From: Ifrita kowaldi
Lineage: Eukaryota > Chordata > Aves > Passeriformes > Cinclosomatidae
NCBI GenBank assembly: GCA_013398055.1
Contig: VZRS01002385.1
Span: 248,001 to 312,000, forward strand
Length of the DNA stretch: 64,000 bases
Direction: 5' to 3'
The notes beneath the pieces were generated by a model that made no database searches, had not been told where the DNA came from, and was given only the letters and a program-made list of their open reading frames with translations. Below, one piece after another: positions 10,989 through 25,400 of this stretch. A program made the translations under genes and the position numbers. The first letter of the stretch is position 1, and each line of letters begins with the position of its first letter.

Positions 10989-13900
10989 GTAAATAATTTA
11001 TATATTACTCAGTGTCTGAGATTCTTTTAGCAATGTATGTGTTTTCACTACCTGTTAAGTAGTTTTTATGCCATTTCCTTTTTTAAAAATTTTCGCTCAT
11101 AACAGAGCTAAAAGTTAAAAAAAAAAGAAAATTAAAAAATTAGTCTGGGAGATTATGCTAATATTGTTATTTCTAATTGAAAGAGGACACAGCATGTTAA
11201 AACTGTATTCATTTCTCACATACCACAGCTGAAGTAAGTATTCTGTTTCTGTATGCTTTTACAGCATTGTAATACTAAATAGATTATGCTTGAGAGAAGC
11301 AACAGAAGATTCTAATTAAGCAGAATTGCAGGTGCCTCAATGAATTCTGTGAGCAAAATATTAAGTTTTTATAAGACCTAAAAATCACAATTTGTAAGTA
11401 CTGGAATTGTATTTAAAAATCAAGTAGAAGATAAACTAGGTCATTGTTCTCTCTTAACTTGAACTTTCCGCTGTATTAAGAAGAGTTACTTTTTTACTTA
11501 TATGTAGGTGTAGAGTATACAGTTGAAAATGGCATCCTGCTATCCCCATGAACACTCAGTATCCCACCTGAAATAATGTACACATTCATTGAAAGTGGCT
11601 GATCCAAGTAAAGTGAATAAGATGTATGGGTATGAGAGCTACTGTATGTGTAAATCAAATAATACTAGGTTTTTGCTTACAAAACAGAAGAGTTAAGATT
11701 CATTTAAAGAGCAGTGAATGCTATTTTTGCTGATGTTAGTATTTGATTTCTCTAGTTCTAGCAAGTGGCAAGCTAAGAAGACTTACTTGCTTAATTCATG
11801 AAGGTGTCCAACTATTCAGCAGGCTAACTGTTAAAAAAATATTATTAAAGTCCTTGAAACAGTGAGTGAAGTTTAGTTTTTGTGAGCTTTTGGGGAAAGC
11901 CGTTGTCAGTCCTCCAGCACTAAATGTACATAATGTGTCTATATGTCTGCTTTTCTCTGGAGTGTACTATGTTTTTTTAATAGGACTTCTCGTATTGGAT
12001 TGCTATATAGATGCTAATAGATTATTTTAAACTTGTCCAAAATGGCCAAGAACTCAGGTGCCTATTTATTTAACTAAAATATTTTAGCTTTTCAAAATCA
12101 TCTCCTCAGGTGTCTTTACTGGAAGTGGATTGTGTATGTAGTATATAAGCACTTGCTTGGAGGCAAGTTATGATGTAGACTTTCTTTGCCATTTGAGGAT
12201 AGCTTTATTGCCTTTTCTTTCCTCACCTAGGTTAGCTGTTGAAATTTTCCCTGTGCCCCTTTCATCCCTTAGTAGACCTTCTGTTTGCATACAGTGTTCC
12301 ACTTTTGTCTCTGCATAATTTTCCCTTTTTGGTATTAATTAGTTTCAGACATTTGCTTTTTTTTTTCCCCCTCTTACTTGTACATTAAATAGATACACAT
12401 GACATTACCATTAATATTATTCTAGCAGACTATTGCTGCTACTCTCTAAAGTGATCTTAACTTACTAAGAAGATAGTACTAGTAGAAAATTGCTAATTTT
12501 ATGTTGTCTGGTATTGTGAAGATACCATACAGTAATATGGTTGTTCATGTTCCAAAGACTGCAATCAGAAACATGGGAAAAAGAATGAAGACAGGAAAAA
12601 TGAGACAAAAAGGGCAAAGAAAGATTATAAGAGAATATTGATATTACTGACTAAACCCTGTTTAATTTTTTACATCCTTTTTCGGAAACACTTTGAAAGT
12701 AATGCTTACGTGTACGGTACTTCATGTTTCCTTTGTTGTTAAAATTTTCATTTGAATATGTGTTTGTTAAACTGTTTTTTGCTTATAAAAATGAGCTTAG
12801 TCTCTTCAAGCTTCTAACTTCATCTCTGGTTGTAGTCTGAATCTGCACTAACTTTATTATCATTGGGAAAAGTGGTATGTAAGCTGACACAGCCACTACT
12901 GGTTAAATCTAGTATGTGATTATTATGAATGCATCTGAGTTTTCTAGTAGTATTTCATGAAAAGTGTTAATTTCAGTAGAAGCTTAAAATCAACTCAATA
13001 AATCTATTATTAAGAATTACTATGCTTAAACTTCAAAATTTAAAGGTTATAAGAGAGAAACACTTTTTTTCCATTTAAAATTTTGGGGCATCAGCAGATT
13101 TTAAATTCTGATTTTCATCAAAACCTTGTTATTTGCTTATCTTCTGTTCTTAATAGTCTTTATTATTCACCTGTGTATAATCAAGTCCCTAGATTTCTTT
13201 CTTTTACTGTGTTCTAATATATCATTATATGGCATAGAAATTAAATCTGTGTAACTGGCAGGGTGTTACTTTGATTGTCTATTTAGCTTTTTGTATTTTT
13301 ACATTTCCATGTCAGAATTTAAAAAACCATATCTGTATTGTAACTTGGTTATTCTTCTGTAAGTGTGGTTCATATCACCTGTGAGTTTAGAGGGAGGCTG
13401 CTGATGGGAAGCTCATAGTGGCTTTTTAAATCTCAATCATTTTATATTTCTTGGTTTTCCTTATTTTACTGATTGCAAATATAACTAGTTTTCTACAGGA
13501 ACATAGTTGGTAATGGGCTTTTTGCCACTTTCATCCATCCTTCCTTTTGGGTGTTTTTTAGTTAAGTGTTCTCTTCAATGCTCATGAAAGTTGTAGTCGG
13601 TAGTGAAAACTGATCTGACAGACTGTACATGAGAGCTGCCACAACTCGATTACGTGGAATAAAAAGAAAGCAGGAAAAGATCTATCTTTCAGTAATTATT
13701 GTTCAAGTATGAAGTATCTCCACTGTTGTGTAGTTGAGAAGTAGCTTTCAAACTGCTTTTAAGCAGGTGCCTCATGTAACCTGTTTGGTATTGCTGCTGC
13801 CCCCACCTGAGCATCTTGCTCTGTAGTGCTGTTGTGATATTTTTATGAATCCACAGTTTTATTTTAAAAGTAATGTGTCAATTTTGATGAAATAGATATA

Positions 13901-16900
13901 CAGGGTATTTTAGATCTTAACTTTGACTCCACCACCTCAGGACGACTAAGTGGTCTTATGATCAGGCTTTTGAATACTGAAATTTTGGAGTCTTTAATTA
14001 CACTAAAGGCCTTGTAATTGATAAATGATGTTGCATGGTTTTTAAAAAATTATTACTTTCAGCTGAAAAATGAAGCTTTCACAAGGTAATATCCAACTAG
14101 ATATGGAACTACTTCAGTCTCGTTCTGAAGTTTAAAATTACTGCATGTCTTGGAAACAAAGCCTGCTGAGTATGCTGATAAAGTGGATGGTGCTTCGTAC
14201 TTTGTGAGTGCCCAGCCCTTTAATATAGTAATAGGTTTGTAGGAACAGTCTGCCAGCAGTCATACTTCCTGAATGGCAAAAGACTTGCACTTACTGGACT
14301 TGGTGGGTGGGAAGAGTGTTTGAATCTCTTGTCGTGCAGTTTAGGCTGTCAGCAGCAGATGAAGGTCACACTGACTGTGAGGGGAATGGTTTTCCAGCTA
14401 TTTCTGTCTGTGCTGTTTTCTGGAGACACCACTGCAGGGGAGCATGATACACGACCAGATGACTGGATTGACTGTCTGCACTGGCTTGGATGTTGTAGTG
14501 GTCTTGTTTGGCACAATATGGTGAACCTGAGTGAAAAGGCCTAACAATGGCGATTAGGTTTTATTTTTTCTCCTTCCCCCCTTTTTGTTTTAACTCCTGA
14601 ACCTTCATGTACCTAGCTGGGCAGTTTCAATACGGAGCTCCATTGCACTCCACAAGCATGGTATTAGGCATCCTATCTGAACTGAAGATACTATGGCATT
14701 GAAATTTTTTTTTAAATCATCGATTTAGGATTATTTTTAGTGCTGAACCAACTATTCTTACAATTTTCCCACAATTAACTTTTGTCAGCTAATCTTAGAG
14801 GGAAAATATGATATGATAACCTCCTTATGAGGCCAGTTTTATAGCTTAGCAGACACTATTTCCACTAGCTGAAATATATAGGTTGCCTAGGGAATTAATT
14901 ATAGGAGGATACACTGTAATCAATTATTTCTCCAAAGATCTGTCAAAGCAGTTTGGTGATATCCACCTTATAAAAGAAAGTTTCCTTTTTTTTCAAATAG
15001 AGGATACAAAATATTCTGGGCTTTTATCCTTACCTTGTTATCCATGAGCAGGTTTTAGCATAAGGTTGTATTTAATGAAGTTCTGGCATAAGTTGTATTT
15101 ATCCCATTAGGTCAAAAAATTGTGGTATTTTTTGAGACAGAAAATCCCAATGTACCTCTATAATATTTCAGGTTTCTAGTATTTTCAAAAATTCACTTGG
15201 CAGGGTATTCACTGCTTTCTCAACACAGCACTATAATGTAAAAATTAAAGCTATGTTGCTAACTTTAATGTGTGATAGAGAATAATGTACAAAGGTCAAA
15301 AATTCTTGACAGAGCAGTGTGTATGTTATTGTATTTGGTTGATTGACTACAGCAAGGATAACTTGTCCGAGAAGGAAACTTTGTTAGTCACATGCCATAA
15401 CTGTGTCTTCGTGAGCTTAGAAAATGATTGGATCAGGGTAATTATCTTTATGTGGCAACTTTAGCTTTGGTGATGGGTATTTGTTTCCTTTTTTTCCCCC
15501 CCCTTTAGACCTATGTTGCCCTTTTGGTACAATCTATCTAAACTGTTGTCCAGTGTAGTTACAAGAGAACCCTGCAACAGCATTTGACATTTTAATAATA
15601 CAAGTGTTAATTTCCTTTTATGCTTGCATGATTTCAGAGGCGTATGTATTCCTAGTTATACTCCAAAACAGCTGGAAAAAAAAAGACAGTTGAAACAAAG
15701 GTACTTTCAATTGTCAATGAAAAAAAAAAACAAGTTTAAAGAAAACGGGAAAGAGTACCGTAACATTTAAGATGTGTTCATAAATATTTGTGGTAATTCA
15801 TACATTGTTAATATGCACACCTGTTCCGAAGAGAAGAAAATAGACCTTGGAAAAGCAAGCAAACAAATAAACTCTAACCAAACCAATAGTTTTAAGTTTT
15901 TATTGGATGAAATAGTGATTGCAATGTGCACAGCCTTGTGTTTTTGTTTAAGTGAAACCTCTGCATTAGTATCTTTCAGGGAGGTGGACAGGATGAATAG
16001 TCATTCAGTCAAGCCGTAACACTCACTGCTTTTATTAAGAAACAATGCTTAATTAGCACTTCTATTAAGCACCAAGTAGTGCAAGTAGGTAAAAAATTAG
16101 ATTTTTTGGAGATGATACATGAAGAGCCTGCACTTTAGTTTCCAATACCCTGGCTGCTTAGGTTGAGTACAGCCTAATGTTTTTTTGTAAATTACCTTAA
16201 AGTGTTAATCTCCGTGTTCAGCTTCCTGATCAATTTACGAGATTTCATGTGACCTGTAACTGCCATGAGCATGTTCTGTTTGTAGTAAACTCAAGGTCAT
16301 TTTGACTAAATCGATTGGATATTTTAAAAGCATTCTCCTTGGTTTTCATGATGGAAGAGCTGTTGCAGAGGCAATGAAATACTTGGCTGATGCAGGATAA
16401 CTCAGACGTCTGAATCTTGAAACATCACTAAATGTGAACTTGAAATAAGTATTTCAGTAAAAATCATTCTGGTAGAAGTGGTGACTTCAAAATGAACAAA
16501 AAGCATGATACATTCATTCTGGTTTTTAGGTGGAACTTAGCTGTGCAGCTATCTTTATGACCAAACCCAGCAAACTCTCCATTGACAATGTCTAATGGGA
16601 CAGGAAGTGAGGGGTATGGAAGAGTTTCACAGCACCTTGATCTCTTTATTCTCACTCTTTGTGTAAGGTCATAACAGTTTTTCAGAGGTTTCCGTATTTT
16701 CTGTGCGAGTTTTCTACTTTTTGTGTTAAAAAGACCTAAAAAAAATATACTACATGCAGGCTTATCTCAGAACTGACTCCAGGCACTGGTGGTTGACATC
16801 TCTTTAAAAGTTTATCTGTGAAGTCTGAAAAACAAAACAACAAGTAAGTTAAGAGATGAATGCCTGTTTTTGTTTAAAGGCTTTAAAACTGAACTGTGGT

Positions 16901-17867
16901 ACATTTTTGGAGTTATGATAAATTTTCATTTTGAAGAAGAAAAAAGCAGCTTTGATTTGCAATTAATTGTACTTCAAAGCTATTTGTGGAATTAATTTTA
17001 ATTTTTCAAAACTCAGTTTTTGAATGCTATGCTTCTGAATTCAAGTTATTCTAAAAGTTGTTAAATTTCAACTTTTAAGGATTAATTTTTCAGTGTATAA
17101 AAATTGTTAAGCATCAAACTTTTTTTCAGTTTTTGGTCTGTTGTTCCGTGGATGACCCAATGACGGTCTGTTGTAAATGTTTTTGTTTACTGACTGTCTT
17201 TGAAACTGCTATTCTAAAATTAAACCAGTAGATAAGTTTGTGGCATTCGCAGAATCTTTGCAGTTTTTCTAAACTGCACAAATTTAGTCTTTTCATTTCA
17301 ATGCACAGAATAGCAACATATTTTGTTGGGGTTTGCAGTATCAGTGCAGTCAGATAGTGAAGATGTTTGATGCTTCAGTTGCTATAAAAAAATTACAACA
17401 TTAAAATAAAATAAAATATGACAATTAGGTCTTACAAGAAATTTCTGGTTTCCTCTGAGAACACTGTAATGGAAGTATTGTGAAATACAGAAGGAACAGG
17501 TGAAATAAACATACTGTAGGGGAAGGAAAAAACCCTCTGTTTGTTTTCAAAAAACAGAAGGTGATTGTTATGAAGGAATATGGTAGTGAATAATTGAATA
17601 CAGCTGAAAGATCTGCATCGTATGCATGTACTTGTTGAAGCAGTTTTGGAAGTAGAATATACATATTTTCAGTATATTAGTACATTTGTGTATTTCTTTT
17701 TTTTCCAGGCACTGGCCCCTTCAGCCTTTTTACTGGAGTTACTTTGAGGCAATATTGTAGTTAGTCCAAGGCTCTCAAGGCACAGACTGAAGTGATATGG
17801 AATACTTAAAAGTCTTTCTGCTCTTCTGAACCAGATTTTTCTTCCCTTCTAAATGCAGATTTATAAA

Positions 17868-18160
17868 GCCTGCACTACAAGAGGAACAAGGAAAGGATTT
17901 TAGTGAAGGTACTTCCTGATCCTGAAAAAGTCAGGGGGCTTCAAGCCCATCTTGGACCTCAGAACATCTCACAACTTTGTGGTAAAAGAAAAATTTAAAA
18001 TAGTGCCTTTGGACTTAATCCTTTTATCCTTAATTGGAGAGTAGTTATGTGCTCCAGATTAGGATATTTGTGCCACTACAATCCATCTAAATCGTAGGAA
18101 GTATGTGTATCTGGCATATGTAGTAGCTACATAACATTTAAAAGTCTTGTCCTAGGTTGA
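17868..18160 (+). pseudogene. Degraded DIRS-like retrotransposon reverse transcriptase
   Basis: One reading frame, anchored at 17922, gives LKKSGGFKPILDLRTSHNF, VVKEKFKIVPLDLILLSLIG, then a stop, LCAPD, a stop, DICATTIHLNRRKY and VYLAYVVAT. Before it, RYFLI follows two stop codons. This is the order of the reverse-transcriptase palm in DIRS-like tyrosine-recombinase elements: a YSRYFLVPKK-type lead, GGxRPILDLR, then the catalytic LDLKDAYFH motif and HRKYLRF. Here the motif-A region is broken: a TAG stands where Trp is usual and a codon is lost beside another TAG. At least four further stops mark it as long dead. I see no terminal repeats or recombinase. Other Ty3-like or retroviral RTs are less likely because of the YSRYFLVPKK style. 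Family assignment is from memory of motif patterns. Confidence 0.72.
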
Positions 18161-20204
18161 TGTTGTTTTTTTTTTTGTGTTCTTAAGATACATAGTTCTT
18201 GCTGTGCCGTTGTCTCTGTTTTTTGTGAATGCTGTTTTCTTGAGGGTGTTCCATGGTTTGTTCTTGAGAAAGCCACACAAAGGTCCTGTTTCCTGTGAGA
18301 GTGGAGGGATGGTTTATGTGCCTATTGTCTTCCTAATTCTGCGCCTTTCGCATGAGCAATGGATATTATAAAGATTCCTCTGTAGAGTTAGAAGGGAGAG
18401 AATTCATGGGAATGCATGTGTGTGAGTTCTCTCACCTTTATTAATGAGTCTAACATTCAGATTTGGGTTTCTCGTTAGGTAGGGTAATCCTGCAGTGTTT
18501 CTGAAATACCAAGCTAAGATTATGGAACTTTTTTTTAAGCACAGGATCACTGGTTTTATTTATTTGTATGTTAACCAGAACTGTCAGACATTACTGCTCC
18601 TAGAAATAATATGTAATTTTGGCATAGCTCTATTTCTAAACTAGACATTTAACTTCCTTTTCAAATACTGTTACAATCACGGCATTATATTGTGTTAGTC
18701 GCAACTCTACTGAAGAAGATTCTTGTGAATTTACTTATTTATTGATAGTATCTCTTAACTTCTTGGTGTCACCAGTTTGATAATATAATGAAAAGCTGAT
18801 CCCTGGATAAAAGATTCTATTTCCACCTTTTTACACCTTATGAAAGCAACACAAATTTGTGTTCTGTGCTTGTAATTTGAGGTTGAGATTACCATCCTAC
18901 TAACTCTTATGCAGGGTATTATTCATAAACTGCAAAAGATGTCTTATTTAAGAAGAGGAAAAAATCCTACTGTTCATTCACGTCTGATAGTATTTTATTA
19001 TATATATTTGAGTTAATATTCTACTCTAGAATGAACAGTTTAATTGGATTATAATTTACTGCTTTGATGTAAATTGATTTTTTTTCTTGTTACATCTGTG
19101 AGAGTATTGATGAGTTTATAAGAAGCTTATCTGGATGTGATGTAGAGGAACATATTAGCATTATTTATTTTATCTGCTTAGGTAAGCTGATAAATCTCCT
19201 TAGACTTTATCCAGTCAATTAAAAGCCTCTTGGGCAAAGGTATTGGAATCTTCTTTTGGGGAAGAACCTGCTTTTCTCTGACTTAATAGAATAGAAAAAT
19301 GATTGTTTATCTTGATTTTTAATAAACCACCCACATTCCTACAGCCCCAGATTTTGTGTTTACATATGATGTTACCTCTGAGAGCGTAGGTCCTAATCAT
19401 AAACAAAAGACTTCTCAGTTTAATTAAGTGTCTAGGATTGTATAGTTATGAATGCTAATCGTTTCAGTATCTACTGTATCTCGGAGGAGGTATGTTAAAT
19501 CTCTAGCAATTATTGAAACTATTTTAATATCATTAGGTGTGTTGATTCAGTTTAAACCACAATTTCACTGTAGTTTCATTTGTTGCTTTGACCTTAACTT
19601 TGTGCTACCTTCTCTCAGTTTATAGACAGACTTGCTGGTTGCCTAGCTGTTTTCTAAATGTTCATTGATAAATGTTCATTGGTAAATGTTGGATATGGCA
19701 TATTATCCAAATTATATCCTTTGGTATCAATCTGAGTAGGGTGGAAATTTTTGTGCAAAGTGAGGCCAAGAAACAAGCAAGGAATTCTTTGGGTCGGATA
19801 ATAAAGTCACAAGTTGTTTTCTTTTCTATCTGTCATGCTAACAGAGTAGAATGTAAATAGATTATAAAATTTGACGTCATACTGGCAACAACCACTCTAT
19901 ATAGGGTGAGTATTTAGAACTATCTTGGTGAACTGGAGACTTTATTTCATAGTCAAAGAAGCAGGCAAGTGGAAGTGTTGCACATCACGTGGAAAAATAT
20001 TGTGTGGACTGACCAAATGGACATTAGCAAAGCAGAAGAACACTAGGTATGCCAGAAGATGTAATTAAGAGAGTTGCTTGTATGGTGTCAAAGACAATTT
20101 TGCTCTTGGATAATTTAAGTGGAAATGTTGTTTGTAAAATGCAGCTGAAATAGTGTGCCATGGTCAAGAGTGATGAAGGCTTCATCAAAAATATGGGGCG
20201 AGAC

Positions 20205-20300
20205 CCTGAAAAGGGTTAATAGGAAAACAAGAGCACTAAGTCTGTTTAGTTTGAAAAGACTGATAATAAGGAACATGAATTTATAAATGCATACAGGTTT
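20205..20300 (+). repeat. Ancient CR1 LINE fragment
   Basis: The stretch aaaagggttaataggaaaac, then gagcactaagtctgtttagt, ttgaaaagactgataataag and catgaatttataaatgcata follows the CR1 3' coding pattern 'F(x)LFSLKRLx...RDLINVYKY'. It is highly diverged and short, so the family is probable rather than certain. Confidence 0.5.
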
Positions 20301-21043
20301 GTTACTAAGAGTCATATTAAACATGCAGTGGAAAAAAAGGAAGACATAATTGGAGGAAATGTTTAAAGTAATTAAAAATTTAATTGTATGTTAGAAAAAC
20401 TGGTGCTTGAGCTGCAGAACAGTATCATCAGTTTTGGACTTTTTCAAGAATAGCGATTGCAGCATTTTTCAAAGTTTGCTCTACTGATTTCTCATTTTGT
20501 TTAAGAGGTTAAGCTACAGCAACCTTCCAGTCCACTGGGGGTTTTTGTTAATACCTAGATTTTCTTTCTCTCTTCAATTTACTTGTGGAAGTCATAGCAA
20601 AATGGGGTATTTTGTAGTACCTAACATGACCTAAAGTTATAGAACAGTCTGTTTTGTACGTAGACTTCTGTTTAACCAAGTGGAATAAAACAGAAAAGTG
20701 GCCTGGTTTAAGGCATGTAAGACCTTCCAGTGATCTGAAAGGCTGCCTGATGTTTATATAAGAACTGGTTGCTCTAATGAGAGTACATCTCTGCTTACAG
20801 TTGTTGTGCACAAGCACAGCAATTTATGTTCTGTTTCTTGTACAAGCACATGGAATTTTCTGTTCAGGACAAAAAGGATTTTTCCTCTGACAAATGCTAT
20901 TTTGTCACTTGGCAGATGTGCTGTAACAGCTGGAGTGCTTTTGTATCACTTTCAATGAAAGATTGCCTGAGTGCTGGGTGTTTTAACTGTTTTATGCATT
21001 AAATGTTTCCAGAGTGGTGTTTGATCTTTTTTCTGGGTGATGA

Positions 21044-21087
<44 letters not shown>
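21044..21087 (+). repeat. (ATT)n microsatellite
   Basis: About 14 uninterrupted ATT units in a row, ending at 21087. The length makes it likely to be polymorphic. Confidence 0.97.
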
Positions 21088-21088
<1 letters not shown>

Positions 21089-22443
21089 TGTAGGTAGGCA
21101 GGTTTTGGATGTGGTGAGGAGTATTGAGCAGTATGGTAACTACTACTACTAACTGTATAGATTAGTAGCAACAGTTCAGTTCTCTGTAGGAATGCAAAGG
21201 GTCAAGATATTTCCTAATACTGGAAAATCCTGCATTTTCCCTGTGTCTCTCTACACCCCTCCCTCTCCTCACCCCCCAGAAGTTCTGTTTCTAAAAGAAA
21301 TATCCTAGATCCCTAACATCAGATTTCTGTAAATTAGTTGGTATGATGTAATGTTGGAAGTGTATTTTCCCTTCTGGAAAAAAACCTCACAAAAATCTCT
21401 GATGCATCTAATGGGTATTGCTGATTTTGTTCCCTTTTGAAATATGAACTAGGAGGAAAATTGTTTTTGTATTATTGGACAAGTATCCATGCATATCTGT
21501 TCCAAAATACATAAAGTAATTCCTCAGGAGCTTATGGGGTTTTATCTCAAAATTAATTCAGACAAATTGATTTTGATACTCTTTGTTTCCTTCTTTTTTT
21601 TTTAGTAGAGTTTGCCACTTTTGAAAGGAGGTTGTGGATCAGATGTCACTAATAATAGTTCAGAGACTTAGAGTTCAGTATTTACAATAACATATAATAG
21701 AAGAAGTATAATTTGGGTGAAATCATGAGGATATTTTACATTTCAGAAATAAATATTCATTTCACAGAGGGGGAAATAAGGATAGTTTGAAATACCTGCA
21801 GAGTCAATTTTTCTTTGAAATGAGCATAAATCAGACACAAATACCTTCAGAAAGTGGAGGACATTGGTCACAGGATTTTCATGCATGAGGGTTTGAATAA
21901 CTTTGTCCAAAACTTTCTCTGTTGTCTAGCTTTCTTACAAAACGAATTTTGAATAGAACTGAGAAGTGTCTTGAAATGCTGTGAAATGCAGTTTCTGAAG
22001 CTCAATTTAGTAACTGATAGAAGAGCTGTAGGAAAAAAGCATTAATCTGCTGCCAAGGAGAGTGTCACAATCATGAGCCTGCACAGTTGGCTTTTGATGA
22101 GTTTTGTTCCTAAAGGAATATTAAGAACAGAGCATGGATTAAGATATTGGAAAATGTCTAATTTCTGTATAACCAGAGAAGCACTATGAACAGATAATAT
22201 CCTGAAGATTGTATATATGGCATTTATTTTCAGAACAATTATTTTATAGGCTCTATAATTATATTTTATAGGTCATCTTTAGTAATTCATAGTAGAAAAG
22301 CATACAAAATGGATGAGGGGACCTGTACTTAAAATGTCATGTTATTCATACTTTTGACTGAGGAGGCCTTGACTCTTACATGAGGGACCATAAGAGTTTT
22401 GAAAAGAGCCAAGTAACTTGACATAACCTTTTTTTTTTTTTTT

Positions 22444-22462
22444 NNNNNNNNNNNNNNNNNNN
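22444..22462. other. Assembly gap (19 N) inside a poly-T run
   Basis: Nineteen Ns are flanked by at least 15 Ts on the left (from 22429) and seven Ts on the right (to 22469). The gap is most simply an unresolved T homopolymer. Confidence 0.98.
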
Positions 22463-25400
22463 TTTTTTTAATCTAGCAGTTTTAGTAAGTCTTCAATAGA
22501 GTTTTCCTTCTTAAGAAAAAGGAATTTTTATGGTTAGGTTTTATTCCAAGCTTTTCCCCATGGCCTTCTACAGCAAGGAGAGAGCTTTTTAAATAACAGG
22601 AGAGTGATTTTTGTGCTCAAGTCATTTATGGTTTTATTCTGTGTTTAAAAAATGAGGAAAATAAGTGTCTAGATGGTTTCTTGGGCTTCAATGCAAGAAT
22701 CACAGAAGTCTTTTCTTCAGGAGAGGTTGTACATATTTGCGCAATGCACAGATAAATGACTGGTTTAAATAGATGGTCTTGGTTCTTTTCCTTTCATGAA
22801 CTTCCATCCCCAAAGACATGCACCTGTGTAATGGCAATTTGTGGCAGTTTCTTAGGATTCTAGTTTTCTTGGACTTTTTGGGGTTTTTTTGTTAAACTTC
22901 CAGCATACATCAGAGGTTACATAGTTTAGATTTCTTAATGGTATTTTTGGCAGCTGCCATGGCAAGCAGTGCTTTTTGCAGTTTAAATATTAGGCCCTAG
23001 TTTGTTTCTACCTCATATACATCAGTGTTCAGTAATTAAATATTGCTACCTACTGACTCTTCTCCCATCTTTCAAAGTGTTTTTTTCTTGCAATTTTAAG
23101 ATGTGAAACAGTGTTAATTCTATTACCCAGTGAGATGATTTTTTGTTTTAGAGAATTACAGTTTTGTTTACAATTCTGAAGTCTTAGTCTATCAAAGTCC
23201 ATCGACAGTCAAGAACTCAGAATACATTTCTAGCTGAATTGTGGTTTCTAACGCACCAGTTTTTCTGGTGACTTTTAACACATGTAGAGTTACTTCAATT
23301 CCTTTTCACTATAGCTTAAAGCATTTTAGTCTGTTTTCATTACTCCTCCCTTGATGTTTTCAGAACTTATGTGCATCTGTTTGTTCTTTTTTCTTCTTCG
23401 GTGGAAGACCATTGATACAGTATATAATTTGGCTTTATGGCTTGTATCTTTTATCAGTTTGGGGTGTACTTGCTGCATATTTTTTTCACCACTTATTTGG
23501 TTTTTACCTTAGCCTCTTTAGGAGAAGAGTGAAAGAAACTAATCAGCTTTGAAGGTTTCGTTCTGTGTACCTTTGCATTAAAATTGTGCATGTGTGTCCA
23601 GAGAACTGACTCTGATGAAACCATTTATAATGGGAAATACACTAATAGGTCTCAGAAGATTTGCTGGAGAAATTTTAGTAAAATTGATCGGTGTAAGCTA
23701 GAGTTCCTTGAGGAATTTTTTCTCCAGGTGTATTTGAATAATGTTACTTCACCGAGCAATGAAAGCTATTGTCTTGGACTGCGAATCCCAGTGCTGTGAA
23801 GAGGTTGTCTTTGGATAAGCCTTTGTCACTAATGATGCTCTGACATTTACTAGTAGTGAGTTGTGGTTTCTCATGTTAGTTGAATGCATCCCTTGTGATG
23901 GCAGGATGAATGAACTTCAAAAGGAAGTGATAATTATGGTAATTGTGTTGCAGGTGTTACTAGTAAATGTGTGTATCAATACATATGCCCATATGTTTAT
24001 GCGCACTGGAGAAACAGAAAACAGTGATCTTTTGAAATACTGAAGCTCTTCTGTTTAAGAAACAATATTCTTTTAGGAGGCAGAGATTAAAGTTGTTGGA
24101 GATCTAAATCATCTTTATTCATATTTTTGTTTGTAAATGAAACTGCAGCAGTTTACATGTTTCGTTAATTGAATAATGAAAGTATTTGAAATAAGAAACT
24201 GGGGTGGGGGGGAGTGGGGCATGTTCCGGCTCTTGCTGAAAATGTTCCATAACAAGTTAAATCTTGAAGGAAAGACTGGTCAAAATATTTGATGCTTGAA
24301 TCAAATCACCCAAAAAAGAATGGGGTAAAAGAATTCCAGGTATAACTTTCCAAAAGTGTCTGAAAATGTGGTGTCGGGAATTGCTTTTCTAAAACTGCAA
24401 ATATTTGTGATGCATCCCATTTAGGATTAAGAGCTCAAATCTGCAGTAATTTCTTATTTTTTGATGGGCTGAGAGCAGTTAACTCCTGCTCTCAGTGCAG
24501 AGGTGAAATACGTGGTCTCCCTGTGAGTGGTTTAGTCATGGTTTTTGTATCAATACAATTTATATTAACATAGTTTTAGGATTCTTAGATTTCTTGAATA
24601 AATGAAAGAAATTACAGCTGACTCTTGGCCATAATGGTGCCTCTAAAGTAAAATATTTCAGATAAAATTTTCAAATGAATTTTACCAATAGGCATTAAAA
24701 CCCTTCACTCTTTAACTGGATGAAAGATGTAAACTTTAATAGTTTTCTTGGTGTTGTTGCCAAAGACCAGTGACATGAATAATGAAAAGAAAATATTTGC
24801 TTGCTGCTTCTGAAAGACAGTAATATTCATGTTTTTGCCTTAAAATAAGGAATAGAAAACCTTTCAATATTATCCAGTTGCTCCTCTGTGTAATGCAACC
24901 ACAATGCAACCATAGTGCATTAAGCAATTGTACTTAGATTTTTGCGTGGCATTCTTTGCAATGATACAGCTTAAGTGAGGTGTAGCTCCTTTTTTTTCAA
25001 ATAAAATTTACAATTTTTATAGTGGGATGTTATTTAAGGGTGGGAGTTGAATGGCACTTCGGAAGTAATGTGATTTAATTACATTAGTCAGTGCTTTTGT
25101 ATATGCACAAGAATTGCATCTTACTTTGTATAAATACTACAGTCCTCATGAAATAATATGTCAAAACAAAATGTTTTTATCTAGTCAAAACTCCTGCATT
25201 TCGAGTGCTGAAAACCTGCCCTGTCATTGCTAGATTCCTCTGACTATCTTATTACTCTACACGGATATAATGAACTGAAAATACATTGATTCAAGAAGTT
25301 AAAAAATTTCTGTATTTTGGTACAACAAGAGATTTGTTTAATCCAAATACAAATTTAAAAAAGTAGCCTAATGAACTATAATAATAATATCGCAGTTCCT

